From Oceanococcus sp. HetDA_MAG_MS8 (GTDB taxonomy: Bacteria; Pseudomonadota; Gammaproteobacteria; Nevskiales; Oceanococcaceae): a stretch of DNA of 64,000 bases. Made by a program: the position numbers and the translations under genes. Below, piece by piece: positions 1-9,346 of the stretch. The notes under the pieces are model-generated. The model worked only from the letters and a program-made list of their open reading frames with translations, was not told where the DNA came from and made no database searches. Each line of letters begins with the position of its first letter. Position 1 is the first letter of the stretch. The stretch is taken from NCBI GenBank assembly GCA_019192445.1, contig JAHCMK010000005.1, positions 186,001-250,000 of the forward strand, in the 5' to 3' direction.

Positions 1-1373
1 GTGTCCCCGGCGCTCTCGCCGCCGGTAACGCCAGCACGCACCCCTAAGGAGCGGCTGAAGTCATCATTGGCAATGACAATTCGGGCTTCGATCAGCACCT
101 GACGAACAGGAATGTCGAGTTGCCGCACCAGCTGGCGGATATCCGCTAAGCGTTCACGTGTGTCTTGGACGATGAGCACGCTGGTACGCTCGTCCACGTT
201 CACTCGGCCGCGGTCCGAGAGAAAAGCCCCCGATTCGCTGGCAAGCAACTCGGCTAAGTCCACTGCATTGGCATAGTTGATCTGGATCACTTCGGTGACC
301 AGCGGCGCCAGTTCCATGCGTTGTTGCATGGCCTGTAGCTGTTCTTTTTCGTTGGCGGCCACTTCTTGAGTCGGCGCGATCCACATCACATCGCCTTCAA
401 TGGACTTGGTTAGGCCCTTGGTGCGCAGCACGATGTCCAGTGCCTGGTCCCAGGGCACGTTTTCTAAGCGCAGGGTCAGTTCGCCGACCACAGAATCAGA
501 CACCACCAGGTTTTTGCCCGCAACGTCTGCAATGATTTGCAGTAATGCGCGCAGTTCGATGTCCTGGAAGCTGAAGTTGATGCGCTCGCCCGTGTACTCG
601 GGCTCCTCACGGGCGCGGCGGGCAATTTCGTCCGGGGTGAGGGGGGCGAGTTCCACCGTGAAGGTTTTGCCAACCTGATAAGCCACACGCTCAAACTCGG
701 CATTCGCGACCGGGCGAATGCTGACGCGTGAACTAGGCCCCTGGGTGCTCACGGTGACCTGACTGACGGGCGTGGCGAAATCCAGAACATCCAACTTTTG
801 CGCGGGGGTGTCTAACTGGGTGTTGAAGAACTCGGCAACCACCAAGCCGCCTTCATCCCGGACATCAACGCTGGCTTGGGCGGTCGATAAGCTAATCTGA
901 ATTTGCCCAGCTCCGGTTTCCGAGCGCCGGAAATCAATATCTTCGATGCGGGCCGCAGGAAGTTCAGCACGGGACTGTGCTCCAGGCGTACTCACAGCGG
1001 GTTGAATGGTGGCCAGAATCTGGTTGCCGCTACGCTCTAAGGAGTGTGGGGTTAACTCATCTAAGCTCAAGACAATACGAGTCCGCGCCTCTGTTTCAAG
1101 CACGATGTAGGACTCAACCACACCTTGATTGACCGCTCGCTGTGGCTGTGTGAGGCCAACTTCGGTTTGCGGTAGATCAATCGAGATGCGCGCCGGAGAT
1201 TCCAGCGCAAAGCTGCTGGGTTGCGGTGCTGGGCCGTCAAAGCGCAGCTTGAGCTGCACCGGAGCGCCGGAGCGCGTTGGCTCTACATCAATGGCGGTGA
1301 GGGTGGCGGCATGAGCCCACAGCGGAGTCAACGTTGTTGCAGCAAGCAAGGCAATTCGCAGGCAGGTTTTCAT
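1..1373 (-). CDS. pilQ: Type IV pilus secretin PilQ (3' end cut off)
   Basis: Outer-membrane secretin through which the type IV pilus passes. The 457 visible codons begin with a signal peptide (MKTCLRIALLAATTLTPLWA), followed by two AMIN-like peptidoglycan-binding segments over about residues 25-240. A secretin/TonB short N-terminal domain follows (FSFQDIELRALLQIIADVAG). The frame leaves the window in the start of the secretin N1/core region (RQVLIEARIVIANDDFSRSL), which is highly characteristic of PilQ. The ATG overlaps the pilP stop by four bases (ATGA), so the two are translationally coupled. The C-terminal beta-barrel gate lies outside the window. Confidence 0.95.
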   Translation of the reverse strand, partial: MKTCLRIALLAATTLTPLWAHAATLTAIDVEPTRSGAPVQLKLRFDGPAPQPSSFALESPARISIDLPQTEVGLTQPQRAVNQGVVESYIVLETEARTRIVLSLDELTPHSLERSGNQILATIQPAVSTPGAQSRAELPAARIEDIDFRRSETGAGQIQISLSTAQASVDVRDEGGLVVAEFFNTQLDTPAQKLDVLDFATPVSQVTVSTQGPSSRVSIRPVANAEFERVAYQVGKTFTVELAPLTPDEIARRAREEPEYTGERINFSFQDIELRALLQIIADVAGKNLVVSDSVVGELTLRLENVPWDQALDIVLRTKGLTKSIEGDVMWIAPTQEVAANEKEQLQAMQQRMELAPLVTEVIQINYANAVDLAELLASESGAFLSDRGRVNVDERTSVLIVQDTRERLADIRQLVRQLDIPVRQVLIEARIVIANDDFSRSLGVRAGVTGGESAGD

Positions 1374-1897
1374 TCTTCTTCTCCCGTCAACGACACGCTG
1401 GCGGTGCGCTTGGTATAGCCCCCCAGGCCGTCCGGTACGATTTCTTCAAGCTGTACTTCGGCCGCTGTAATGGCGGAAATCCGCCCGTAGTTTTGTCCCA
1501 TGTAATTTCCGACTTGTACGCGGTGCACTTTGTTGTCCGGCGCTTCGATAACGGCAAACTCTTGCCCTTGAAATCCCAAACGCCCTTTGAGTCTGAGCGC
1601 TTCCAGAGGGAAAGCCTCAAGCGGCTCCCGGTTGCGATTGGGGTCTGGGGCTAGAGTCGATGTGCTCACCGCTGCGGTGGCATCCGTAAGACCCTGAGCA
1701 AAGGGCAAGAAGGGGTCGCGCGCCTCAGCTTGAGTGTAGCGGTGCGGTTCATACACCAACACCTGAGGAATAGGTTCAACCGCGGTCGATTTGCGCGACT
1801 TCACTTCTGCGATGTAGGAATCCAGATCATCGCCGTCACTACCGCAAGCGCTGAGCAAGGCCAGTCCGGCAATGGCTCCCAGACGCAGGCTCGTCAT
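1370..1897 (-). CDS. pilP: Type IV pilus assembly lipoprotein PilP
   Basis: Inner-membrane lipoprotein of 175 aa that links the PilNO heterodimer to the PilQ secretin. The lipobox LLSAC puts the acylated Cys at about residue 18, followed by Gly-Ser-Asp. A proline-containing linker leads to the C-terminal beta-sandwich homology region (LRLKGRLGFQGQEFAVIEAP, then VQVGNYMGQNYGRI), typical of PilP. Length matches the family (about 175 aa). It overlaps pilO upstream and pilQ downstream by four bases each, inside the pilMNOPQ operon. Confidence 0.95.
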   Translation of the reverse strand: MTSLRLGAIAGLALLSACGSDGDDLDSYIAEVKSRKSTAVEPIPQVLVYEPHRYTQAEARDPFLPFAQGLTDATAAVSTSTLAPDPNRNREPLEAFPLEALRLKGRLGFQGQEFAVIEAPDNKVHRVQVGNYMGQNYGRISAITAAEVQLEEIVPDGLGGYTKRTASVSLTGEEE

Positions 1898-2520
1898 GGG
1901 CTAGCCTCCTCTTCTAGGTAGCGATAGGTTTTGGCCACCGCAGTCATGCGCAGGAGGCCATCTTTGTCCGGGTGCGGAGCTAGGCGTGTGCGATGGATGG
2001 TCACAATGCGGGGCAGGGCCGAGACTTGGCTGACAAAGCTGGCGATATCATGAAATTCGCCCGCGACTTCAATCCTATTGGGCATTTCCGCATAGAACTC
2101 ACGTGGCTGGTCTTCTTCGGGTTGGAATAGCTCTTCTTCCAAGCCAGCGGCTACGCGCGTTTGCGAAATGTCATTGAGCAAGCTGGCGACTTCGGTCTCA
2201 CTGGGTAGCTGACGCAGCAGCCCGGCGAAGCTTTTACGCATTTCTTCGAGTTGCGCGCGGTAGGCATCGAGGTTGGCCACCTTGCGCTGCTTTTCCTCAA
2301 AGTCTTTACGCAGCTGTCGTTCCTTGCGTTGTGCACTGTCAATTTGGTCCTGTACCGGCTGCACTTGCAGATAGAGCATGCCGGCCACCACGACAATAAA
2401 GACCAGCACGGTGAAGAAACCATAGATAAAGTCAGACCAGCTTCCAACATCGGAAGTATCTAGACCTTGGAGCTCCTCCAGCCGCGCTTTAATCTGCGGT
2501 CCAAGTTCATTGAGATTCAT
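1894..2520 (-). CDS. pilO: Type IV pilus inner-membrane protein PilO
   Basis: Alignment-complex protein (208 aa) that pairs with PilN. It has a short cytoplasmic N-terminus, one transmembrane segment at about residues 30-52 (FFTVLVFIVVVAGMLYLQV), a charged coiled coil (about 55-100) and a periplasmic ferredoxin-like domain. The segment RQLPSETEVASLLNDISQTR is the recognisable PilO signature. Start and stop overlap pilN and pilP by four bases, which suggests stoichiometric translation of the complex. Confidence 0.95.
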   Translation of the reverse strand: MNLNELGPQIKARLEELQGLDTSDVGSWSDFIYGFFTVLVFIVVVAGMLYLQVQPVQDQIDSAQRKERQLRKDFEEKQRKVANLDAYRAQLEEMRKSFAGLLRQLPSETEVASLLNDISQTRVAAGLEEELFQPEEDQPREFYAEMPNRIEVAGEFHDIASFVSQVSALPRIVTIHRTRLAPHPDKDGLLRMTAVAKTYRYLEEEASP

Positions 2521-3113
2521 TCGCTAAATCCCTCTTTGGGAGCCTGCATCTCGGCGGCTGAGCCAATTTTGACGCGCAAAGAAAACTCTGAGAGTCGGCG
2601 GCGGTTGCTCTCTTTGGCGCGAATGAAAACCAGCCTGGGCTGATGCATCCATTCGGATGCCTCAATGTTGCGGATGTAGGTGGAAACGCGTCCATTAGAT
2701 TCGGCAATACCATCGATTTGCGTATCACCTTCACGCTGTTCGACGCGGGTGAGGTACAGCCCGTCGGGAACCGTTTTCACCAATTCGTCAAAAAAGTGCA
2801 CGGTTTCAGCGCGACTTTGTTGGAGTTTTTCAATGACCTGTGTCCGTGCAATCAGGTCTTCGCGCAGCTTTTCCAGGTCCTTAATTTCCTGGATTTTGGC
2901 TTCGGTGAGCTTGATTTCCTGACTCAGGCGCTGGTTGCGGTCCTGTTGCCCCCGGAGTTGGGCCTGATACACCTGCATGATGCCGAAACCCAGCAAAAAG
3001 CCAGCAAAGGCCCCACCACCCAGCATGGCCATAAAGCGTTTTTGGCGAGCTTCTCGACGAGCCGCGCGCCAGTCCAGCAGGTTGACCCGAATTTCGCCTG
3101 GAAGACGGTTCAT
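2517..3113 (-). CDS. pilN: Type IV pilus assembly protein PilN
   Basis: Inner-membrane bitopic protein (198 aa). The N-terminal segment RVNLLDWRAARREARQ matches the INLLPWR motif by which PilN docks in the groove of PilM, with Asp replacing Pro. A transmembrane helix follows (about 27-48, AMLGGGAFAGFLLGFGIMQV), then a coiled coil and a periplasmic domain that dimerises with PilO. It overlaps pilM and pilO by four bases each. Confidence 0.95.
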   Translation of the reverse strand: MNRLPGEIRVNLLDWRAARREARQKRFMAMLGGGAFAGFLLGFGIMQVYQAQLRGQQDRNQRLSQEIKLTEAKIQEIKDLEKLREDLIARTQVIEKLQQSRAETVHFFDELVKTVPDGLYLTRVEQREGDTQIDGIAESNGRVSTYIRNIEASEWMHQPRLVFIRAKESNRRRLSEFSLRVKIGSAAEMQAPKEGFSE

Positions 3114-4180
3114 AGATCGCCTCCGCGCATGCCCAGGCCCATGGCTACCAGTAGCCCAGGAGCTTCTGTGCGTGCGATGGTGCGCCTGAGGTTCGGCCCC
3201 ATACTGACCTGAGCAAGGGGATCAACCAGTTCGCACTTCACGCCCAGCTTCTCTTCTATGGTTTCGGGCAAGCCTGGAATGCTTGCGGTGCCGCCTGCAA
3301 AGAGCATGCGGTCCACGCTGGTGTAGGTATTGGTGTTGGCAAAAAACAACTGCAAAGCACGATCAATTTGCTGCGCCAAATCGTCGATGAAGTAGGGTAG
3401 AACTTCGCTAGGGTAGTCTGCTGGGAGGGTGCCATTGCGCTTACCCTCTTCAGCCTCAGCCGCGCTCATGCCGTAATGACGCATGATGTCTTCGGTGAGC
3501 TGGCGACCGCCAAAGTTTTGCTCACGTCTATAGATGGGGCTATGCCCATCGATCACCGATAACAGGGTGTGATGTGCGCCGATGTCACACACAAGCGTGA
3601 CCCCGTGGCTTTGCGGTGGAATGGCGAAGTGCAGAATAGCGTTATCCAGCGCGAACTCTTCGATATCGACAACTTTGGCCGTCATGCCGGCCGCTTCAAC
3701 CGCTGCCAGTCGTTCGTCGATGGTTTCAGAACGGCAGGCCGCCAACATCACCTTCAGCTGGCCATCAGCGTGTTCGGCATTCCCGAGCACGGTGAAATCC
3801 AGGTTGACCTCTTCAATAGGATACGGAACGTACTGGTCCGCTTCCAAACGGATTTGCTCCTCCATGTCCCGCTCAGACAAGCTGGCTGGAAGGGTGATCA
3901 CTTTGGTAATCACAGGGCTGCCAGTCACAGCCACAGCAGCGTCTCGGCTGTTGACATTCAGTCGCCGTAGTAGCCGCGACAGAGCCTTGCCGACCTCTTC
4001 GGGTTCGGCAACCTGTCGATCATTCATCGCTCCCGTTGGCAGGTCAGCCCGCCCGCAAGCCAACAGCTCAAAGCCGTGACTCGTGGGACGCATCTCCGCC
4101 ACTTTGACGGATCCGCTGCTGATATCCACCCCAACGAGGCTGTGGTCCTTCCCCCCAAACAATCGGATGTTTCGCCTCAT
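3110..4180 (-). CDS. pilM: Type IV pilus actin-like ATPase PilM
   Basis: Cytoplasmic FtsA/actin-fold ATPase (356 aa) that binds the PilN N-terminus and couples the pilus machine to the inner membrane. Visible motifs are the phosphate-1 loop (LVGVDISSGSVKVAEM), phosphate-2 (VCDIGAHHTLLSVIDG) and the adenosine loop (LFAGGTASIPGLPE). I start it at the ATG at 4180 because GGGAG sits five bases upstream. A TTG at 4192 would add four residues but overlaps that ribosome-binding site. It is the first gene of pilMNOPQ and divergent from the PBP1A gene, as in pseudomonads. Confidence 0.95.
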   Translation of the reverse strand: MRRNIRLFGGKDHSLVGVDISSGSVKVAEMRPTSHGFELLACGRADLPTGAMNDRQVAEPEEVGKALSRLLRRLNVNSRDAAVAVTGSPVITKVITLPASLSERDMEEQIRLEADQYVPYPIEEVNLDFTVLGNAEHADGQLKVMLAACRSETIDERLAAVEAAGMTAKVVDIEEFALDNAILHFAIPPQSHGVTLVCDIGAHHTLLSVIDGHSPIYRREQNFGGRQLTEDIMRHYGMSAAEAEEGKRNGTLPADYPSEVLPYFIDDLAQQIDRALQLFFANTNTYTSVDRMLFAGGTASIPGLPETIEEKLGVKCELVDPLAQVSMGPNLRRTIARTEAPGLLVAMGLGMRGGDL

Positions 4181-4367
4181 GCGCTCTCCCAATGGCGCTC
4201 GCTGTGCGCATTAAGTCTGCAAAGGTAAACTATCGATCCAGGGCTTGCACAACTACGCAATCCATAAGGAGCCTGTAGCGGTGCATGCGCGCTTGGCGTG
4301 TTCGCCTTCGGGTTCTTACTGCATCGTCTGCGCTTTTCCTGCACACCGTCCAACCCAGGCTTATTCC

Positions 4368-6863
4368 ATGGCTCGATTCCTGAAACCGTTGCTGCTGGCC
4401 GGCGTGGCCATGGGGCTGCTCGCTTTGCTCGCAGTCGCGGCCGTGCTGCTGTACTTCTCACGTGATTTGCCGCCGGTGGAGCAAGCCCAGGAGCTGCAGT
4501 TGCATCAGCCCCTGCGGGTACTGGCTAGGGACGGAACAGTGATTGGCGAGTTCGGTGCAGAACGGCGTGAACCACTGGCTTGGGAGGATGTTCCCCCGGT
4601 GTTGGTTGATGCCTTCTTGGCCGCCGAGGATGATCGGTTTTTCGAGCATCCTGGAGTCGATTATCAAGGCTTGTTGCGCGCGGTTTGGGTGTTGATTGCC
4701 ACGGGCGAAAAGGCGCAGGGCGGCTCGACCATCACCATGCAATTGGCGCGCAACCTGTTTTTGAGCAACGAAAAAAGCTACGAACGCAAAATTCGGGAAA
4801 TTTTGTTGGCCTTTCGGTTGGAACAGCGCTTTGCCAAAACAGAAATCCTGCGGCTGTATCTGAACAAGATTTTCTTGGGTCAACGGGCTTACGGCGTGGC
4901 GGCGGCGGCACGGATTTATTACGGCAAGGCGGTGGATGAGCTGAGTTTGGCGGAGGCGGCAATGATCGCAGGGCTGCCCAAAGCACCGTCTGCCTACAAT
5001 CCGGTGGCCAATCCGCGGCGCGCTGAGCTGCGCAGAAACTACGTTCTCCGGCGGATGCGCGAATTGGGCCGTATTACGGAGCAGGAGGAGTTGGCTGCCA
5101 AGGCGGTGCCGGTTAAGCAAGCCCTGGCTGCTAGTGACATCAGCTTGGATGCGCAGTACGTGGCCGAGATGGCGCGGGCTGAGTTGGTGCAGCGCTACGG
5201 TACGGCCGTGTACACCAGCGGGGTGAACGTCTACACCACCATTGATGCTTCCTTGCAGCGCGCGGCCGCAGAAGCGGTGCGCGCTGGTGTACTCAGTTAT
5301 GACGCCAGACACGCTTGGCGCGGCGCTCCTGGGCGTACCGAGTTGCCGACTAATCTCGATGCACAGCGCATTCTCGGCGCGAGTTTGGATACGCGCATGG
5401 CCTGGGCCACGCAGTGGTTGGAAGACATGCCTGACGTGGCTGGCCTCGAGGCCGCCTTGGTGGTAGCGGTGAGCCCGCAGACTGATGAGCAGGCTCACCA
5501 GTGGCATGTTCTGGATGCTCAAGGGGAGCTGCATGCCCTGATTGCCGACCAGATACCGTGGAGCACCGCCAGGCAAGACTTGCGGCCGGGAGATTGGGCC
5601 TACTTGCGGGGGTCGGAGTCCGACGTGCAATTGGCGCAGGCCCCCCAGGCCCAGTCGGCTCTGATTGCTATGAGCCCGCAAACCGGGGCAATCCGCGCTC
5701 TGGTCGGCGGTTACGACTATTTCCTCAGTAAATTTAATCGGGCGGTTCAAGCGAAACGCCAGCCGGGCTCGAGTTTCAAGCCCTTGTTGTATTCGGCGGC
5801 GCTGGAGTCTGGACTCACCACGGCTACGGTCATGAATGACGCTCCGGTGGTCTTCGATGACCCCGCTTTGGGTGGTGCATGGCGCCCGGAAAATTATGAT
5901 GGCCGTTTTCGCGGGCCGACTCGCCTGCGCGAGGCCTTGGTGCGTTCCAGTAATCTGATTTCGATACGGGTTTTGCAACGGGTAGGAATCGCGGAATTTC
6001 GCGACTATGCGCAGAAGTTTGGCTTGGATGCACAAAACCTGCCGCGCGACCTGTCTATTGCCTTGGGGAGTGGCACATTCAGCCCGCAGGACATCGCCAA
6101 GGCCTACAGCGTCATTGCCAACCAAGGCTTTGTGGTGGAGCCATGGTTCATTGAACGTGTGGAAACCGCTGACGGAGCGGTTGTGGAAGTGGCCCAGGTA
6201 TTAAAGGCTTGTCCGGAATGTGAGGAGGCACCGCAGGCCGCCGCCAATAGCCTAGAGAACCCACCCGGAGAGCCGGTCGCCGAGGTTGCCGTGGATGACG
6301 CGTCTATAGAGGCTGCGGCCGAGCCAGCCGGACTACCCTCGCAGCCGCAGTTCAGCCCGGCGCCACGCGCTTTAGAAGCCGCCAACATGTTTATTGTTGG
6401 GGACATGATGCGCGACGTAATCCAGCGCGGGACCGGGCGCAAGGCGCGTGCCCTAGGACGAAAGGACATTGCTGGTAAAACCGGCACCACCAATGAACAG
6501 CGGGACGCTTGGTTTGCTGGATTCCATCCAGATTTGGTGGCAGTGACCTGGATTGGTTTTGATGACCTCACCCCCTTGGGGCGGGGCGAAACAGGTGGGC
6601 GTGCCGCGTTGCCCATTTGGATGGACTTCATGGCGCAGGCCTTACCAGGATTGCCACCCAAGGAATTTTTACCCCCTCCGGGCGTCGTGATCGCGCGCAT
6701 CGATCCGGAGACCGGGCTGTTGGCCAGCGATGGCCGTGAAGAGATGTTCCTGGAGGGCAAATTACCCGACCAGGCGCCGCGCAAAAATGGGCCAGCCGCG
6801 GCGGCTACCTCATCCAGTCCTGAGGAAGACGCTGCAGAGGAGCTCTTAGATGAGCTATTTTGA
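4368..6863 (+). CDS. mrcA: Penicillin-binding protein 1A (bifunctional transglycosylase/transpeptidase)
   Basis: Class A PBP (831 aa) that polymerises and crosslinks peptidoglycan in the periplasm. From the ATG at 4368 it has an N-terminal signal anchor (FLKPLLLAGVAMGLLALLAV). The GT51 domain shows the catalytic EDDRFFEHPGVD, the GGSTITMQLARNLFL motif and the LYLNKIFLGQRAYGV segment. The transpeptidase domain carries SSFK (in RQPGSSFKPLLYS), SSN (VRSSNLIS) and KTGT (GKTGTTNEQ). A PBP1A-type OB insertion lies between the domains. A TTG at 4245 would extend it by 41 residues, but that segment is not family-like and separates the start from the membrane anchor. The C-terminus is acidic and low in complexity. 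Confidence 0.96.
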   Translation: MARFLKPLLLAGVAMGLLALLAVAAVLLYFSRDLPPVEQAQELQLHQPLRVLARDGTVIGEFGAERREPLAWEDVPPVLVDAFLAAEDDRFFEHPGVDYQGLLRAVWVLIATGEKAQGGSTITMQLARNLFLSNEKSYERKIREILLAFRLEQRFAKTEILRLYLNKIFLGQRAYGVAAAARIYYGKAVDELSLAEAAMIAGLPKAPSAYNPVANPRRAELRRNYVLRRMRELGRITEQEELAAKAVPVKQALAASDISLDAQYVAEMARAELVQRYGTAVYTSGVNVYTTIDASLQRAAAEAVRAGVLSYDARHAWRGAPGRTELPTNLDAQRILGASLDTRMAWATQWLEDMPDVAGLEAALVVAVSPQTDEQAHQWHVLDAQGELHALIADQIPWSTARQDLRPGDWAYLRGSESDVQLAQAPQAQSALIAMSPQTGAIRALVGGYDYFLSKFNRAVQAKRQPGSSFKPLLYSAALESGLTTATVMNDAPVVFDDPALGGAWRPENYDGRFRGPTRLREALVRSSNLISIRVLQRVGIAEFRDYAQKFGLDAQNLPRDLSIALGSGTFSPQDIAKAYSVIANQGFVVEPWFIERVETADGAVVEVAQVLKACPECEEAPQAAANSLENPPGEPVAEVAVDDASIEAAAEPAGLPSQPQFSPAPRALEAANMFIVGDMMRDVIQRGTGRKARALGRKDIAGKTGTTNEQRDAWFAGFHPDLVAVTWIGFDDLTPLGRGETGGRAALPIWMDFMAQALPGLPPKEFLPPPGVVIARIDPETGLLASDGREEMFLEGKLPDQAPRKNGPAAAATSSSPEEDAAEELLDELF

Positions 6864-6868
6864 GGTCT

Positions 6869-7477
6869 ATGACTTCCCTGCACGACACCCTGCCTGGGCG
6901 GGAGCAACAGCGCGCTGACATTGCTCAAGAAGCAGCTCGGCTGTTGGCCGAGGCGGGTATCCGCGACTGGGCTTTTGCCAAACAAAAGGCGGTATCTGGA
7001 TTAGGCCTGAGGCGCCCTCAGATGCCCTCAAACTTGGAAGTGGCTGAGGCCTTGAGGGCTTATCTGGAGCTGTTTGCTGGCGAAGAGACGGCCGCCTACT
7101 TACAGGAATTACGTGCGCTGGCGCGGCGTTTGATGCCATCCCTCAGCGTTTTTGATCCGCGTGTAGTGGGCGCGGCAGTGAGTGGTTTGGCGACGCAGCG
7201 CTCGCCCTTGGAGCTGCACCTTTTTTCCGACCCCGCCGAACAGGTAGACATTTTTTTGGCAGATCGCGGCTGGCCTTACGAAGAAGATGAAGCTCGGCTG
7301 CGCCATCCAGACGGGCGCGAGCTTATTCTTCCCATGTGCTGTTTGGGCGATGGGCGTGGGCCGGAGGTGGAGATCACAATATTCTCGCAGCAAGATCGGC
7401 GTTGGTCGCCTGCCTCCATCATCGATGGTCGGCCCATGACGCGCTGGAGCTTAGAGGAATTGCAAGCCGCGAGCTGA
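6869..7477 (+). CDS. Conserved hypothetical protein, possible nucleotidyltransferase-like fold
   Basis: A 203-aa soluble protein five bases downstream of the PBP1A stop, so probably in the same transcript. No signal peptide or membrane segment. The N-terminal half is helical (AQEAARLLAEAGIRDWAFAK). The C-terminal half contains LELHLFSDPAEQVDIFLADR and PEVEITIFSQQDRR, whose alternating acidic strands recall nucleotidyltransferase-type proteins, but I cannot point to a catalytic GS...DxD motif. Function unknown. I use the ATG at 6869 with GAGG just upstream; an overlapping TTG at 6860 is the alternative. Confidence 0.75.
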   Translation: MTSLHDTLPGREQQRADIAQEAARLLAEAGIRDWAFAKQKAVSGLGLRRPQMPSNLEVAEALRAYLELFAGEETAAYLQELRALARRLMPSLSVFDPRVVGAAVSGLATQRSPLELHLFSDPAEQVDIFLADRGWPYEEDEARLRHPDGRELILPMCCLGDGRGPEVEITIFSQQDRRWSPASIIDGRPMTRWSLEELQAAS

Positions 7478-7501
7478 TTGCGCCACAACGCGGCAATCAG
7501 C
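7473..7501 (+). terminator. Stem-loop over the stop codon of the preceding gene
   Basis: Perfect 9-bp inverted repeat GCTGATTGC/GCAATCAGC with an 11-base loop. The TGA stop of the gene ending at 7477 lies inside the left arm. No T-tract follows, so it is either a Rho-assisted 3' end or an RNA-stabilising hairpin. Confidence 0.4.
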
Positions 7502-7921
7502 GTGAATCTCAATCGTGGCCCTTCGAATAACTACGTTTTGTTCGGGGTTGGAGAGAGCATGGTTGCCATGGGTCACCAAAGAACCAATGCAGGTTCTGCT
7601 TGTATGAGCAGGCCTCGTACGCGTCCTGTTTAACCTTCTCTTCTAGCGGTGAATCAACCGGGAAAGACTACTCAGGGCAGGCTGCTCATTGAGCCGATAG
7701 GCTCCATGCGGTCGTCCATGGCCGAAGGGGTGTCGTCACTCTGGGCGCCTGCGGCGCCCTCCATGAATGCATGCTCAGAGGGGAGTCACACGCCTGAGCC
7801 TCGCTGCAGAGCGGAGCCTCCATCAATGTCTCAGAGGGCTCTGAGGTTGCACCAGGCCGAGGGTGGATCACCAAAACGATATGGGGCAGGGAATGAAGCG
7901 TTTTCCTTTGAGATCGCCCCC
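7502..7921. other. Gene-free intergenic region with several short hairpins
   Basis: About 420 bases between two convergent genes with no credible coding frame. Several short inverted repeats occur: CATGG/CCATG near 7560, AGAACC/GGTTCT near 7580, and a GC-rich GGGCGCC-tgc-GGCGCCC at 7743-7759. None is followed by a T-tract and I see no promoter. It may be decayed sequence. Confidence 0.4.
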
Positions 7922-7953
7922 AAAAAAAAAGCACCCATGACGGGTGCTTTTTT
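7922..7953 (-). terminator. Rho-independent terminator of gltA (bidirectional)
   Basis: GCACCC-atga-CGGGTGC hairpin flanked by nine A residues on one side and six T residues on the other, 17 bases beyond the gltA stop. On the minus strand it ends in a long U-tract, and the symmetry lets it work in both directions. Confidence 0.9.
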
Positions 7954-7969
7954 CCGGCGCTTATGCGGC

Positions 7970-9262
7970 TTAGCGCTTGCTCAAGTCCACGTAGTCCCGG
8001 GGCTGTGCGCCCGTGTAAACCTGACGAGGACGGCCGATGCGGTTGCCGGGGTCTGCGGTCATTTCCTGCCAGTGCGCTGCCCAGCCCACGGTGCGGGCAA
8101 TGGCAAACATCGGCGTCATCATAGACACAGGAATTCCAAGGGCCTTGTAGATGATGCCGGAGTAGAAGTCGACATTGGGGTAGAGCTTCTTCTCTTTGAA
8201 GTAATCATCTTCCAAGGCAACCTGTTCTAGCTTGAGCGCTAATTCGAACTTAGGATCGTTCTCCATGCCCAAGTGCTCTAGGACCTGGTGGCAGTACTCC
8301 CGAATGATGGTGGCGCGTGGGTCGAAATTTTTGTACACGCGGTGGCCGAAACCCATCAGGCGGAAGGGGTCGTTCTTGTCCTTCGCCTTGGCGATAAATT
8401 TATCAGCCTGGGAGATATCGCCAATCTGGTCCAGCATGCGCAGCACAGCTTCGTTAGCGCCGCCATGCGCAGGACCCCATAGGGCTGTAATGCCAGCCGC
8501 CACTGCAGCGTAGGGGTTACAGCCGGTGGAGCCCGCTAGCCGCACTGTAGAGGTGGAGGCATTTTGCTCGTGGTCGGCATGCAGAATGAAGAGTACGTCC
8601 AGTGCTTTGGCTGCAATGGGATCCACTTCATATTCTTCTGCTGGCACTGCAAATAGCATGTTCAGCAGGTTAGAGCAGTAATCCAACTTGTTTTGCGGGT
8701 ACATGAAGGGCTGGCCTTCACTGCGCTTGTAGGCTGCTGCCGCAATGGTTGGGATTTTGGCAATCATGCGCCGAGCAAAGATGTTGCGATGCTCCGGATC
8801 ATGAATGTTGGTGGTGTCATGGTAGAAGGCCGACAGGCTAGCTACCACTCCAGCCATCATGGCCATAGGGTGAGCGTCGTAGCGGAAGCCATTAAAGAAG
8901 CTTCGCAGTGACTCGTTAATCATCGTGTGATAACGAATTGCGGTATCAAACTCCTCCAGCTGGGCTGGGGAGGGTAGTTCCCCATAGAGCAGCAAGTAGC
9001 AGACTTCAATAAAGCTGGAATGCTTGGCCAGCTGATCCACAGGATAGCCGCGGTAGAGCAGCACACCTTTGGCTCCGTCGATGTAGGTGATCTTCGACTC
9101 GGTGGAGCAGGTGGAGTTAAAGCTGGGGTCATAGGTAAACATGCCGGTATTGGCATACAAACCACGGACGTCGACGGCCTTGGGCCCCATTGTTCCTTCA
9201 ACCACCGGCAGATCGGTCAGGCTTTGGCCATCCGGTCCGGTGAACTGATAGTTGGCGCTCAT
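7970..9262 (-). CDS. gltA: Citrate synthase
   Basis: Condenses acetyl-CoA and oxaloacetate to citrate, first step of the TCA cycle (430 aa). Family landmarks are the N-terminal beta-sheet extension (TFDPxFxST-like segment [20 protein letters not shown]), typical of hexameric type II enzymes, and the catalytic histidine and aspartate regions [33 protein letters not shown] and [14 protein letters not shown] start at the ATG at 9262 because AGGAG lies about ten bases upstream. A longer frame (to 9301) reads through a poor Lys/Arg-rich segment. It is followed by a strong terminator. Confidence 0.96.
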   Translation of the reverse strand: MSANYQFTGPDGQSLTDLPVVEGTMGPKAVDVRGLYANTGMFTYDPSFNSTCSTESKITYIDGAKGVLLYRGYPVDQLAKHSSFIEVCYLLLYGELPSPAQLEEFDTAIRYHTMINESLRSFFNGFRYDAHPMAMMAGVVASLSAFYHDTTNIHDPEHRNIFARRMIAKIPTIAAAAYKRSEGQPFMYPQNKLDYCSNLLNMLFAVPAEEYEVDPIAAKALDVLFILHADHEQNASTSTVRLAGSTGCNPYAAVAAGITALWGPAHGGANEAVLRMLDQIGDISQADKFIAKAKDKNDPFRLMGFGHRVYKNFDPRATIIREYCHQVLEHLGMENDPKFELALKLEQVALEDDYFKEKKLYPNVDFYSGIIYKALGIPVSMMTPMFAIARTVGWAAHWQEMTADPGNRIGRPRQVYTGAQPRDYVDLSKR

Positions 9263-9326
9263 CGGAAGAGTTCTCCTAGTTCGCGTTTTAAAAAAAGTCA
9301 CTAAATTCGTCGCGCAACCCGATCCC

Positions 9327-9342
9327 GCCGCCGCTCGGCGGC
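9327..9342 (-). terminator. GC-rich hairpin after the malic enzyme gene
   Basis: GCCGCCG-ct-CGGCGGC, a 7-bp stem with a two-base loop, begins five bases beyond the malic enzyme stop and precedes gltA on the same strand. A T-run exists only 30 bases further on, so termination is probably partial or Rho-assisted. Confidence 0.35.
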
Positions 9343-9346
9343 AAGA

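Noticed and set aside
4245-4367. TTG-initiated N-terminal extension of PBP1A
   Set aside because: The 41 added residues place the membrane anchor internally and have no ribosome-binding site; the ATG at 4368 starts right at the anchor.
4458-6125. Long open frame (555 codons) antisense to the PBP1A gene
   Set aside because: It mirrors a strongly conserved PBP1A coding sequence, has no recognisable protein features and lacks a ribosome-binding site.
7502-7921. Hairpin-rich intergenic region as an RNA gene or REP element
   Set aside because: The hairpins are unrelated to each other, there is no promoter or T-tract, and no repeat copy is seen elsewhere in the window.
7649-8230. Plus-strand frame of 193 codons overlapping the end of gltA
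   Set aside because: It runs through the gltA terminator and antisense to conserved gltA codons, and has no family features.
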